From a virus, in IMG/VR virus record IMGVR_UViG_3300021600_000014, positions 1-35,514 of that record: a stretch of 35,514 nt of DNA; one strand, written 5' to 3'. This document shows positions 5,901-12,470 of the stretch, piece by piece (the stretch's first letter is position 1; each line of letters starts with the position of its first letter). The notes under the pieces were generated by a model. That model was not told where the DNA came from. It made no database searches and worked only from the letters and a program-made list of their open reading frames with translations. The position numbers and the translations under genes are program-made.

Positions 5901-7499
5901 CTATCTTTGTAATATGCAATCAAAGAATTCCTGTCCGGTCTGTCTTATTAAATATAGGAATCCGAGTTTTGTCGATCCGTCAATGAATGTTCCTGTGGCC
6001 AATTTTCCACCTGCAACCGCTGTAGACTGAGCATAACGAATATAGCACCACGGTTCAAGCACACGATTCAGCATGTCGAAGCGGTATATGCGCTGCGATC
6101 CCATGTTGATATACATATACTTGCCTCCATTGGTTGCTGCATCTTGCGCGCTTGAGCATCCAGTTGTAAAAGTGATCGATTGGTTATTTCCATATGTCAC
6201 GGCTGCGCTCCATGTTCCATTTGATCCAGCAGCAATATCGAGGTAATAAAGCGTAGTTGTAGCAGCTCCCCTGAACCACATAATGTGAGAATTTCTCGCA
6301 TTTTTGGCAGCGTCCGGAGTGATTGGAAAACAACTCTCAGCCATACATCCAGCGCCCATTGCAGCCGGTGGGTTAGCATATTGAACCATAGCGCCACCAG
6401 CAATGGCGGCAGTTGACCATGCAGCATCAGCAGCGAATCCACCAGCTAAGTATGAGTAAGTCACTGCAGCGGCATTTGTCCAAAGTAGCAAGTCGTTGTT
6501 ATTTTCAACCACGAATTTTGCAGTGGCAGATGGTGTCACAGCCCAAGCAGCGACTGTGAAAACTGCGGTAGCACCACCAGTGTGAGATGTGATCTTGCGA
6601 CGTTGTCCAACTGCTGTCGGATTGGTCGTATCTTCAACGATTCTGACTTGATAGTTTGAAAATTCATTGGCAAGCAATCCTGCAGGCATTCCTGATCCAG
6701 TTATTGATCCAGCAGCAGCGGCAGTTGCAACGATACATTTCAAAAGTCCGCCATTATAGGTTGCTCCTCCCAAAATCATACCTTCTCCCGGATTAGAAGT
6801 ATTTGGCACATATTGTTCATCAAGTGCAACTGCAGAAAAATCAGTACCAATCGTAGCGGCAAGGTTTGTCACTGAAAGGTTTCCTGAAATTGACTGCGTG
6901 GCAATATCAAATGCTTTGAAATATCCAGCAGCAGTTGTTCCTGATCCAAGAATATAAATGCGCCCAGATAAAACCTCATAGGTGTCGGTAATTGTTGGCA
7001 CAAATGAAAGCGGTGTGTCGAAAGTAACAACCGGCGTAGTTCCGGCAGTATTTGCAACGATTGTGCGCTCCTCAATTTTTCCTGAAGTTTTTCCAATGAT
7101 ACGAATGCGATATCCCGATCCATCTCCAGCGTTTGCAAGCTGATTGATTCCAACGCTTGATGCATTTGGAAGTGCAGCCAATGTAATTCCGGTGTTTGCA
7201 GGCGATGCGCCAACTGTTCCAGCTGGTCCGTGGGAAGGCACAAACATAACTCCTGAGCCTGCTCCAATTGCTCCACCAACAGCGGTGAATGCTGCGGTAG
7301 TAATCCAATCATCAGCAGCTTTCAAATATTTTTCAAAAGCAGTAAGTGCAGTGAGATGCCAAAGGTTTGGCTCTTTATTTCCAGTGTTTCGTAAATCAAA
7401 AGCTAAGCATTTGCCAGCCGTTGATGTTGTTGGAGCAATAGAAAGCGGTCTAAACTCTGGCTTGTCTATTAAATCCTTGAATGCTAATACTGTGGTCAT
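5901..7499 (-). CDS. Large tail/host-recognition protein, 532 aa
   Basis: The family is not firmly recognised. The protein is rich in Ala, Gly, Thr and Ser with regularly spaced short strands and turns (RIYILGSG, GMILGGATYNGG, TTTLYYLDIAAG, KYMYINMGSQRIYRFDM), a composition typical of beta-rich tail fibres or propeller-like receptor-binding proteins. There is no signal peptide. It lies among tail fibre and baseplate genes after the tape measure, so a distal structural or receptor-binding role is likely. The conserved-looking C-terminus (LGFLYLIRQTGQEFFDCILQR) may be an assembly element. Confidence 0.65.
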   Translation of the reverse strand: MTTVLAFKDLIDKPEFRPLSIAPTTSTAGKCLAFDLRNTGNKEPNLWHLTALTAFEKYLKAADDWITTAAFTAVGGAIGAGSGVMFVPSHGPAGTVGASPANTGITLAALPNASSVGINQLANAGDGSGYRIRIIGKTSGKIEERTIVANTAGTTPVVTFDTPLSFVPTITDTYEVLSGRIYILGSGTTAAGYFKAFDIATQSISGNLSVTNLAATIGTDFSAVALDEQYVPNTSNPGEGMILGGATYNGGLLKCIVATAAAAGSITGSGMPAGLLANEFSNYQVRIVEDTTNPTAVGQRRKITSHTGGATAVFTVAAWAVTPSATAKFVVENNNDLLLWTNAAAVTYSYLAGGFAADAAWSTAAIAGGAMVQYANPPAAMGAGCMAESCFPITPDAAKNARNSHIMWFRGAATTTLYYLDIAAGSNGTWSAAVTYGNNQSITFTTGCSSAQDAATNGGKYMYINMGSQRIYRFDMLNRVLEPWCYIRYAQSTAVAGGKLATGTFIDGSTKLGFLYLIRQTGQEFFDCILQR

Positions 7500-7500
7500 A

Positions 7501-7740
7501 TTATTGTATTGTTAGCAAGTTATTTATTGTTTCCTCTTTTGATGTGAATGCATCATAAAGCACCTTTTTTCTTGACTCAACTTGCGCGGTGACATTGTTT
7601 AAAATGTTTTGATTGATTTGCTTGCAACCCTCGCAAAGGAACTGCTCATATTCAACCGGTGTGGTACTGAGCGCATTGTACTCTTCTCGCAATGCTGCAA
7701 CTTCTGATTGCAACCCTGCTATCATTTCTTCTTTAGTCAT
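7501..7740 (-). CDS. Small coiled-coil protein with CxxC, 79 aa
   Basis: Residues 3-27 (KEEMIAGLQSEVAALREEYN) form a heptad-like coiled coil, followed by CEGC (about 36-39) and a second helix with SRKKVLYDAFTSKEE. It could be a trimerising or chaperone-like tail accessory. The stop lies 1 bp before the start of the 532-aa tail gene. Family unknown. Confidence 0.65.
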   Translation of the reverse strand: MTKEEMIAGLQSEVAALREEYNALSTTPVEYEQFLCEGCKQINQNILNNVTAQVESRKKVLYDAFTSKEETINNLLTIQ

Positions 7741-7755
7741 ATTTTTTATTTATTA

Positions 7756-8037
7756 TTAACTTATACGATTACGAATTGTACCAGCCCAAGCACTGCGATC
7801 CTGTGAAGTCAAAAGTGACTGTTTAAGATCGAACCCTGACATTTGTGACATCGACGTAACTGTTCCAACGGTTGTGATTGTTCCAGCAGTAATTGATGCA
7901 ACCGTATTGACGTTGATTTTTCCTGTTGCTGGATCAAGCCAAATTGGTCTCATAATTGCATTTAGAATTGATTTCAACGCTACGTTGATATCTTTGATTT
8001 GTAGTTGTCCTATAACCATAATTATATTATTAGCCAA
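7756..8037 (-). CDS. Tail-associated protein, 93 aa
   Basis: It has a helical N-terminal part (IKDINVALKSILNAIMRPIW), then a segment typical of phage fibre-associated proteins, with short repeated TAGTITTVGTVTS strands (about residues 50-63), and a polar C-terminus. The start overlaps the end of the 459-aa fibre gene by 16 bp. A role as a fibre tip, adaptor or chaperone is plausible but not proven. Confidence 0.6.
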   Translation of the reverse strand: MANNIIMVIGQLQIKDINVALKSILNAIMRPIWLDPATGKINVNTVASITAGTITTVGTVTSMSQMSGFDLKQSLLTSQDRSAWAGTIRNRIS

Positions 8038-9401
8038 TTAGAATTATCACTAATGATTGTGATTGCATCATACTGAGAGCTTAACACTTGAGTGGTATCT
8101 CCGTCTATTGTTTGAGTTCCAAAAGCATCAATAACTGTGACGTTTGATGATGAGCAACGCTTTTTGATTGTGAATTTGCAAGTGTTACCAACGGCCGTCG
8201 GCAAATTGATACTGATTTGTCCCAAACTGCAATCAGTGATAATGATGCGTTCTCCTGAAGTATCTGCTGGGCTTGAATCAGTGGTAACGCTCGAAACATT
8301 GTATGCTCCACCTCCACCACCAACAATCACAATATCTCCACTTCCCAAAACAGATGCTCCGTTGATTGTTTTGATATTGGTGCCTGATACAAGTACGGCC
8401 TGATACAGCGTATCAAAATACGTTTTCAATATTGCCTTCAAATTCCCAACCGTGAAACGAATCAGCGAAAAACCTCCGGCACTGTCTTGGCCGGTTATTT
8501 CGTCGGCATCCACTAGCGCAGGTTTGGATGCGGCAGCGTGGTGCAACGTTGCAATTCTTGCGCCAGTTTCATCGCCGCTGTTTGTGCCGCTCTGATTTCC
8601 GAGTTTTGTGCGCTCAGCCTCAAGCATGTAGCGCTTGTCGTTGCTGTCGGCCACATTTGCCGTTGTGAGCACTACAGCGCCCTGCTGGCCATTCACTGAT
8701 GACACTTTGTCAGAATTGTCCACCCTTTCCCAAGCAGATCCATTATAAATGATCCAGTCACCAGCCAAATATGCGATTGTGGCAATCGTTCCGGGCACAC
8801 TGATCACATAATAGTCCCCTTGGTTGGTTCCACCGGGCACAGTTGGCGCAATTCCAGTACTGGCATCGTATGTGCCGTGATAATTCACCGATCCAATCAA
8901 AGTATCGGGAATGTTTGCCAAAAGGAGCTTCTGATTTGCATCCAGCGCAGCGTAGCCATTCACAGCGCCCTTTTTGCTGGCATCCTCGGGTGTGAACCCA
9001 AGTGCAGCCTGTTTTGCGTTCCAAGCGGCTTTTTCGACGTCTGTGGATAACCTGTGCGTAGTGTCATCCGACATTTGTGCCAAAGTGGTCGGAATTGTTG
9101 GCTTATTGTTTAAATGATTATAGTCAAAAGCATCGCCATTTTTTCCGGTCGGATCATACACGGCCTTGGTCATATCTCCGGATCCGCCGTTTCCCTGCCC
9201 ACCATTAGCGATAAGTTGCCAATGCGCAGTGTCGCTTGTTGGATTTCCTAAGGTATTACCGGTAGCAACAAAAGACGAACCATTGTCCGTCACCAAATCA
9301 TCCACAGCATAAGTGGTTGCTAAACTGAAAACTCCGCGCAAATTAAAACCGCTCTCCGGAATGACGACTATAGTGCTTGATTTTAGCTTAATTCTTCGCA
9401 T
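8022..9401 (-). CDS. Tail fibre protein with carbohydrate-binding-like N-terminal module, 459 aa
   Basis: After a short beta start, residues about 18-66 (TYAVDDLVTDNGSSFVATGN ... HWQLIAN) match the pattern of chitin-binding CBM5/12-like modules (a V/N-G-x-x-F/Y strand and a terminal Trp). Next come fibre-type repeats: HLNNKPTIPTTLAQMSDDTTH, a second module around DWIIYNGSAWERVD, and VSSVNGQQGAVVLTTANVAD followed by DSNDKRYML, a shaft repeat common in phage tail fibres. The C-terminal third is Gly-rich then beta-rich, probably the receptor-binding tip. It lies between tail accessory genes and probably recognises host surface glycans. Confidence 0.8.
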   Translation of the reverse strand: MRRIKLKSSTIVVIPESGFNLRGVFSLATTYAVDDLVTDNGSSFVATGNTLGNPTSDTAHWQLIANGGQGNGGSGDMTKAVYDPTGKNGDAFDYNHLNNKPTIPTTLAQMSDDTTHRLSTDVEKAAWNAKQAALGFTPEDASKKGAVNGYAALDANQKLLLANIPDTLIGSVNYHGTYDASTGIAPTVPGGTNQGDYYVISVPGTIATIAYLAGDWIIYNGSAWERVDNSDKVSSVNGQQGAVVLTTANVADSNDKRYMLEAERTKLGNQSGTNSGDETGARIATLHHAAASKPALVDADEITGQDSAGGFSLIRFTVGNLKAILKTYFDTLYQAVLVSGTNIKTINGASVLGSGDIVIVGGGGGAYNVSSVTTDSSPADTSGERIIITDCSLGQISINLPTAVGNTCKFTIKKRCSSSNVTVIDAFGTQTIDGDTTQVLSSQYDAITIISDNSNWLII

Positions 9402-9405
9402 AATT

Positions 9406-9525
9406 TTATATTTCGGTTAGTTTCAAAGTTACTTTTTTATTTGGCAACTTCAGTCGCAAAAGTGTCTGCCTTATTTTCAGAATCACTGTGTTGTTATTCA
9501 ATTTTATTCTTAAATCTATAATCAT
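9406..9525 (-). CDS. Small basic protein, 39 aa
   Basis: ATG 9525 to TAA 9406, beginning MIIDLRIKLNNNTVILKIRQ. It is rich in Leu, Ile and Lys with an alternating pattern suggesting a single beta-sheet. The A/T-rich leader and the stop only 4 bp before the tail fibre ATG match the packing of the tail module. Too short to classify. Confidence 0.5.
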   Translation of the reverse strand: MIIDLRIKLNNNTVILKIRQTLLRLKLPNKKVTLKLTEI

Positions 9526-9604
9526 AAAATTTTTGGTGAGCCTTTTCGGGAGTTGGCTCAAACTCGTTATACCATCGTGATGGCGATGATACCTTCGTGA
9601 TCAT
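9494..9604 (-). CDS. Possible small protein, 36 aa
   Basis: ATG 9604 to TAA 9494, beginning MITKVSSPSRWYNEFEPTPE. It overlaps the 39-aa gene by 32 bp in another frame and lies 20 bp after the stop of the Cys-containing gene. There is no Shine-Dalgarno motif, and a small hairpin lies directly before it. Weakly supported; it may be non-coding spacer. Confidence 0.3.
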   Translation of the reverse strand: MITKVSSPSRWYNEFEPTPEKAHQKFYDYRFKNKIE

Positions 9605-9605
9605 A

Positions 9606-9621
9606 CGGACGGATGAGTCCG
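9606..9621. other. Small GC-rich hairpin
   Basis: CGGAC (9606-9610) pairs with GTCCG (9617-9621) around a 6-nt loop. On the plus strand it is followed by ATTTTAG, so it could be a weak plus-strand terminator; on the minus strand it only separates the Cys-rich cassette from the next frame. Confidence 0.35.
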
Positions 9622-9624
9622 ATT

Positions 9625-9804
9625 TTAGGGTTTAATTGCGCAGACATTTGTCGGCGCTTGATCCAGTGGCAGCAAGCGGTAACATTCACCTGCCGCACCC
9701 GGACACTGCTTGCAAACCCAACGGTTATAAAGTTTGTCGCCTACTGTTTTCAAAGCTACTGCAACGAATTTCGGATTTTTCGGTGTGTTAATGGTTGTTT
9801 TCAT
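9625..9804 (-). CDS. Cys-containing small protein, second gene of SD-driven cassette, 59 aa
   Basis: The start is ATG 9804 (MKTTINTPKNPKF), not the in-frame TTG at 9822, because a textbook AGGAGA lies 7 bases upstream of the ATG and the ATG overlaps the preceding TGA (ATGA). The protein contains WVCKQCPGAAGECYRL (about residues 29-44), a CxxC-x6-C set that could bind a metal. No family recognised. With its partner at 9801-9980 it forms a two-gene unit whose strong ribosome-binding sites contrast with the rest of the genome. Confidence 0.65.
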   Translation of the reverse strand: MKTTINTPKNPKFVAVALKTVGDKLYNRWVCKQCPGAAGECYRLLPLDQAPTNVCAIKP

Positions 9805-9980
9805 CGCCTGTTCTCCTTGCAATGGTAGATTGGAATGGTTACGAAGTCCAAATTGTCACCCCAAGGGCAAAATTTGAAATCGCAACGGACACAGTAGTCA
9901 GCAACCCCGTTCTGAATGCAACCAGCGCGGCACTTCCTATGCCTCTTGCACAACTTGTCGTTGCAAATCGCGATTAGCAT
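9801..9980 (-). CDS. Cysteine-rich small protein, first gene of SD-driven cassette, 59 aa
   Basis: ATG 9980 to TGA 9801, with a near-perfect GGGAGGT six bases before the ATG. Eight cysteines lie at about residues 6, 11, 17, 21, 30, 33, 38 and 54; the spacing (CxxC at 30-33, others four to six apart) suggests a double zinc-binding fold or a disulfide-rich peptide. The N-terminal part is Lys/Arg-rich (KLCKRHRKCRAGC). No signal peptide, so metal binding in the cytoplasm is more likely than disulfides. No family recognised. It sits between membrane-protein genes and tail fibre genes, where phages often carry late-acquired cargo. Confidence 0.65.
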   Translation of the reverse strand: MLIAICNDKLCKRHRKCRAGCIQNGVADYCVRCDFKFCPWGDNLDFVTIPIYHCKENRR

Positions 9981-10004
9981 CGGAGCACCTCCCTAGCCTT
10001 TGTT

Positions 10005-10316
10005 TTAGTTGTTTATTTCTAAAATTGTCAAAATTCGTGTTTGAACCTCACTCATTCTGCGCATTTCCATTTCAATATGTTTGATGTCATTTTCTTTGAT
10101 AAGTAAAAGTGAACTGTTGATGATTTTGATGGCGTCCTTTGTTTCTTTAAAAATCTCATCAATCCGAGAATGGCGGATCGTGCAATTACTTGACATTATG
10201 TTGATTTTGTCTGTCGCTTTCTCTGCTGGACGAGAAAGGAAAATATACCCACCGATTAGCATAGCCAGCAGTTGCCCCACTGAAAGTGCTATCAAAATAT
10301 ATTCGTATGTTTGCAT
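10005..10316 (-). CDS. Bitopic membrane protein with coiled coil, 103 aa
   Basis: An N-terminal membrane helix at about residues 6-28 (YILIALSVGQLLAMLIGGYIF) is followed by a basic patch and a long helical, heptad-like region (about 45-103). The topology, one membrane helix plus an extended coiled coil, resembles inner-membrane spanins or tail-associated membrane proteins, but no diagnostic motif is present. It lies in a block of accessory genes between collar-domain fibres and the large tail fibre. Confidence 0.65.
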   Translation of the reverse strand: MQTYEYILIALSVGQLLAMLIGGYIFLSRPAEKATDKINIMSSNCTIRHSRIDEIFKETKDAIKIINSSLLLIKENDIKHIEMEMRRMSEVQTRILTILEINN

Positions 10317-10329
10317 TTTATTAGATATT

Positions 10330-10686
10330 TTATTTTATTATAGCGTCTTGTTCTGATTCGCACGGTTCTAAACAATCCTCGCAGTGGTTGGTAGTAGGCC
10401 ACCTGAAGATTTTATAAAAAACTTTGTCCACAAAACGTTCTAAAATAGTACCTTGATAATTGCGTCCCAGCCGTGACGAAATAGTTTCGTCTTCACTTCC
10501 ACCAAATACAGTGTTTAAAAGTTGATCAAACGCTTTCCAATTATTGCTGATGTAGCGCTTAATCTCTATGTCGCTAATTATAGCATAAATTGGCAGCGTC
10601 GTAAATAGCAAAATAAAGAATATAACAACGTTAATTGGCACGATGATGCTGAATATTAAAATGAAAATTGGGATGTATTTTTTCAT
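10330..10686 (-). CDS. Membrane protein with conserved C-terminal Cys motif, 118 aa
   Basis: Residues 4-37 are hydrophobic, probably two closely spaced membrane helices around IFILIFSIIVPINVVIFFIL. The soluble part contains FDQLLNTVFGGSEDETISSR and ends with HCEDCLEPCE (about 101-110), a probable metal site. I recall similar LDQLLNxxxGGxxDETxSSR segments from other phage membrane proteins of unknown role near lysis or tail genes. It lies 13 bp upstream of the coiled-coil membrane protein. Function not known. Confidence 0.7.
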   Translation of the reverse strand: MKKYIPIFILIFSIIVPINVVIFFILLFTTLPIYAIISDIEIKRYISNNWKAFDQLLNTVFGGSEDETISSRLGRNYQGTILERFVDKVFYKIFRWPTTNHCEDCLEPCESEQDAIIK

Positions 10687-10690
10687 TGTT

Positions 10691-10918
10691 TTATATAATG
10701 ATGTTTTGTTGTTCCACCATTGACTTGGCTAATTTTATTCTTTCTCCAAGTATTTTTTTTATTTCAATAATAGCAAATTCTCCCTTTGTTATTGGGTTTG
10801 GTATCATCACATTTAATCCACTACCATCATCAATCTCATCAGCATAGTTTCCAAGAAAACACATAGCATCAACTATTGGTTGGTAACTTTCATCTGAAAT
10901 TTCAACTTCAATTATCAT
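10691..10918 (-). CDS. Hypothetical protein, 75 aa
   Basis: An acidic small protein with a hydrophobic start (MIIEVEISDESYQPIVDAMC) and a basic C-terminal helix (EIKKILGERIKLAKSMVEQ). It lies 4 bp upstream of the membrane-protein gene at 10330-10686 and 4 bp after the stop of a collar-domain gene, with no intergenic space. No family recognised. Confidence 0.65.
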   Translation of the reverse strand: MIIEVEISDESYQPIVDAMCFLGNYADEIDDGSGLNVMIPNPITKGEFAIIEIKKILGERIKLAKSMVEQQNIII

Positions 10919-10922
10919 ATAA

Positions 10923-11570
10923 TTATATTTTTATTAAAAAATTAAATGTCAAATAAGGCTGCAAAACGTTGTGTGCGGTGTCTGTTCCAGTAGTTGCGGA
11001 ATTAAACGCTGCAATATCAGTCCAGTGAGCATGATCAGAATCAACATATCCGGATCGTGATGGATTGTTCCAGTTCCAATAGTTTGCGTCTCCATGAGGA
11101 TATGCTGCTGATGGAGAATATCCTAAAGCATTACCACCCGATGCATAGTTTGCGCTGTAATGTCTATGGTTTGCTGTTACTCCACCGGATACTGTGCTGG
11201 GTGGATCAACAACATGGTAGTGACTTGGCAATTCTGCTACCGTCAATGTGTGTTTTTTCTCTCCTCCAGAAGTTCCAAGGTCTAAAAATTCAGTTGTTCC
11301 ATCTTTTCCAACAGCAACGCGTCCTCTCATATCTGGAATATTAAAGGTTGTGCTTCCATCTCCAAATCCATACTTTGTACCAATTGCAGCAAAAAGGTCT
11401 GAATATGTTGCACGTGAAATAGCACTTCCATCACACATGAGCCATCCACTCGGAGCACTTGCACCAGCATAAATCTGTAATTGTCCCGAAAACAAACACA
11501 TCGCTAAAGATGCGTTCATTTGAGCGCTCAGTATGGTTTGCATTGGTACAAATTGGTATGGTGCTGACAT
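10923..11570 (-). CDS. Tail collar-domain protein (microcystin-dependent protein-like), 215 aa
   Basis: Residues 30-85 carry the collar-domain signature: GQLQIYAGASAPSGWLMCDG, then YSDLFAAIGTKYGFGDGSTT and FNIPDMRGRVAVGKD. A His-rich region follows (LPSHYHVVDPP, NHRHYSANY, DSDHAHW), as in T4 gp12-type short fibres where His residues chelate metal and stabilise a trimer. The C-terminus HNVLQPYLTFNFLIKI is the family ending. It probably forms a distal tail fibre binding host envelope sugars. It is a paralogue of the next gene upstream (11572-12135). Confidence 0.88.
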   Translation of the reverse strand: MSAPYQFVPMQTILSAQMNASLAMCLFSGQLQIYAGASAPSGWLMCDGSAISRATYSDLFAAIGTKYGFGDGSTTFNIPDMRGRVAVGKDGTTEFLDLGTSGGEKKHTLTVAELPSHYHVVDPPSTVSGGVTANHRHYSANYASGGNALGYSPSAAYPHGDANYWNWNNPSRSGYVDSDHAHWTDIAAFNSATTGTDTAHNVLQPYLTFNFLIKI

Positions 11571-11571
11571 A

Positions 11572-12135
11572 TTAAGATTTCATTATTAATGCTAATGCGT
11601 AAAATGGCGGCATTGTGTTGTGCGCAGTTCCACTACCTTGTGCAGAAATTCCGTGAGTGTGCCCTGCACTAGCTCCTCCAGTCGGCGCTCCTGTTCCTGA
11701 TTGCATATATCCAGTATATGAACCAATTGCACCACCATTCAATGAGTTTGTTCCACCGTTTGATTGCAAAACTTGATGTGTGTGATCGTTTGATTGTCCT
11801 CCAGTATTTCCACCGTGATCATGACTTGGCAATTCTCCAATAGAAAGCACGTGCGATTCTTCTCCGCCTGTCGCACCAACCACTCTATTAGTAAGCCCAG
11901 CTCCCTGTCCGGCAGCTACAATAAAACGCCCACGCAAATCTGGTGTTCCATTTGTTCCATCACATAAATACCAACCAGCTGGTATTGCGCCAATAGCACC
12001 ACTCCACATCACAATGATTCCACTTGGAGCGGCAGTATTAAGTCCAGCAACAACATTGGAAAAATTTGTGTTGACATCGCTTGATTTTATGGTTGTTGAT
12101 GGCGAAAATGTATAGGTAATTGATGCCCAAGACAT
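11572..12135 (-). CDS. Tail collar-domain protein (microcystin-dependent protein-like), 187 aa
   Basis: After a short N-terminal part (ITYTFSPSTTIKSSDVNTNF, a motif shared by phage tail proteins) the collar domain is clear: PSGIIVMWSGAIGAIPAGWY, then LCDGTNGTPDLRGRFIVAAG. His-containing metal-binding repeats follow (LPSHDHGGNTGG, DHTHQV, AGHTHGIS), and the end NTMPPFYALALIMKS is diagnostic. It differs from its downstream neighbour by lacking the longer YSDLFAAIG insertion. Two adjacent non-identical collar proteins suggest a duplicated adhesin with altered specificity. Confidence 0.88.
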   Translation of the reverse strand: MSWASITYTFSPSTTIKSSDVNTNFSNVVAGLNTAAPSGIIVMWSGAIGAIPAGWYLCDGTNGTPDLRGRFIVAAGQGAGLTNRVVGATGGEESHVLSIGELPSHDHGGNTGGQSNDHTHQVLQSNGGTNSLNGGAIGSYTGYMQSGTGAPTGGASAGHTHGISAQGSGTAHNTMPPFYALALIMKS

Positions 12136-12139
12136 ATTT

Positions 12140-12466
12140 TTATTCTTTAGTGTTTAGTTCTCTCTTTTTTGCAAACTTGTCCTCGTTAGTATTTTGATCA
12201 ATAATCGTGAAGTCCTCGAATCCAATCGGTGCATATTCGTCATTGTTCCAGTAATCCTTGTGTTTTTTTAGGATATTGTCAGCCACTTCTTGCGCGGTTT
12301 TTTCATCCTCAAGCAGCGCTTTGCAGTTTTGGCAAACCCCAACTCGCATCAACGTGTTGTTGCTGAGTTCCACGATATGATCGCGGTAATTTGAAAGGAA
12401 ACGGTCTTGGCCGCGCCTGTTCAAATCCATCACTTGTGTGTCGCAATTGCTACATTTTCCAATCAT
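12140..12466 (-). CDS. Zinc-ribbon protein of the tail module, 108 aa
   Basis: Two Cys pairs are visible, CSNC near residue 5 and CQNC near residue 46, spaced as in a four-Cys zinc ribbon. The rest is charged, with KDYWNNDEYAPIGFEDF and a basic C-terminus. It is packed within 5 bp of both neighbours, the tail hub and the collar protein. Its role is unknown; a chaperone or assembly factor for the adhesins is one possibility. Confidence 0.65.
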   Translation of the reverse strand: MIGKCSNCDTQVMDLNRRGQDRFLSNYRDHIVELSNNTLMRVGVCQNCKALLEDEKTAQEVADNILKKHKDYWNNDEYAPIGFEDFTIIDQNTNEDKFAKKRELNTKE

Positions 12467-12470
12467 ATTT

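Noticed and set aside
6869-7312. 147-codon minus-strand frame within the 532-aa tail gene
   Set aside because: Low-complexity out-of-frame read of an Ala/Gly/Thr-rich gene.
9601-9630. Hammerhead-like string GGATGAGTCCG
   Set aside because: It lacks the CUGANGA core, the GAAA segment and the three-stem arrangement of hammerhead ribozymes.
10922-10952. TTGACA and TATAAT on the minus strand
   Set aside because: The spacer is 19 bp and the transcript start would fall at or beyond the ATG of the 75-aa gene.
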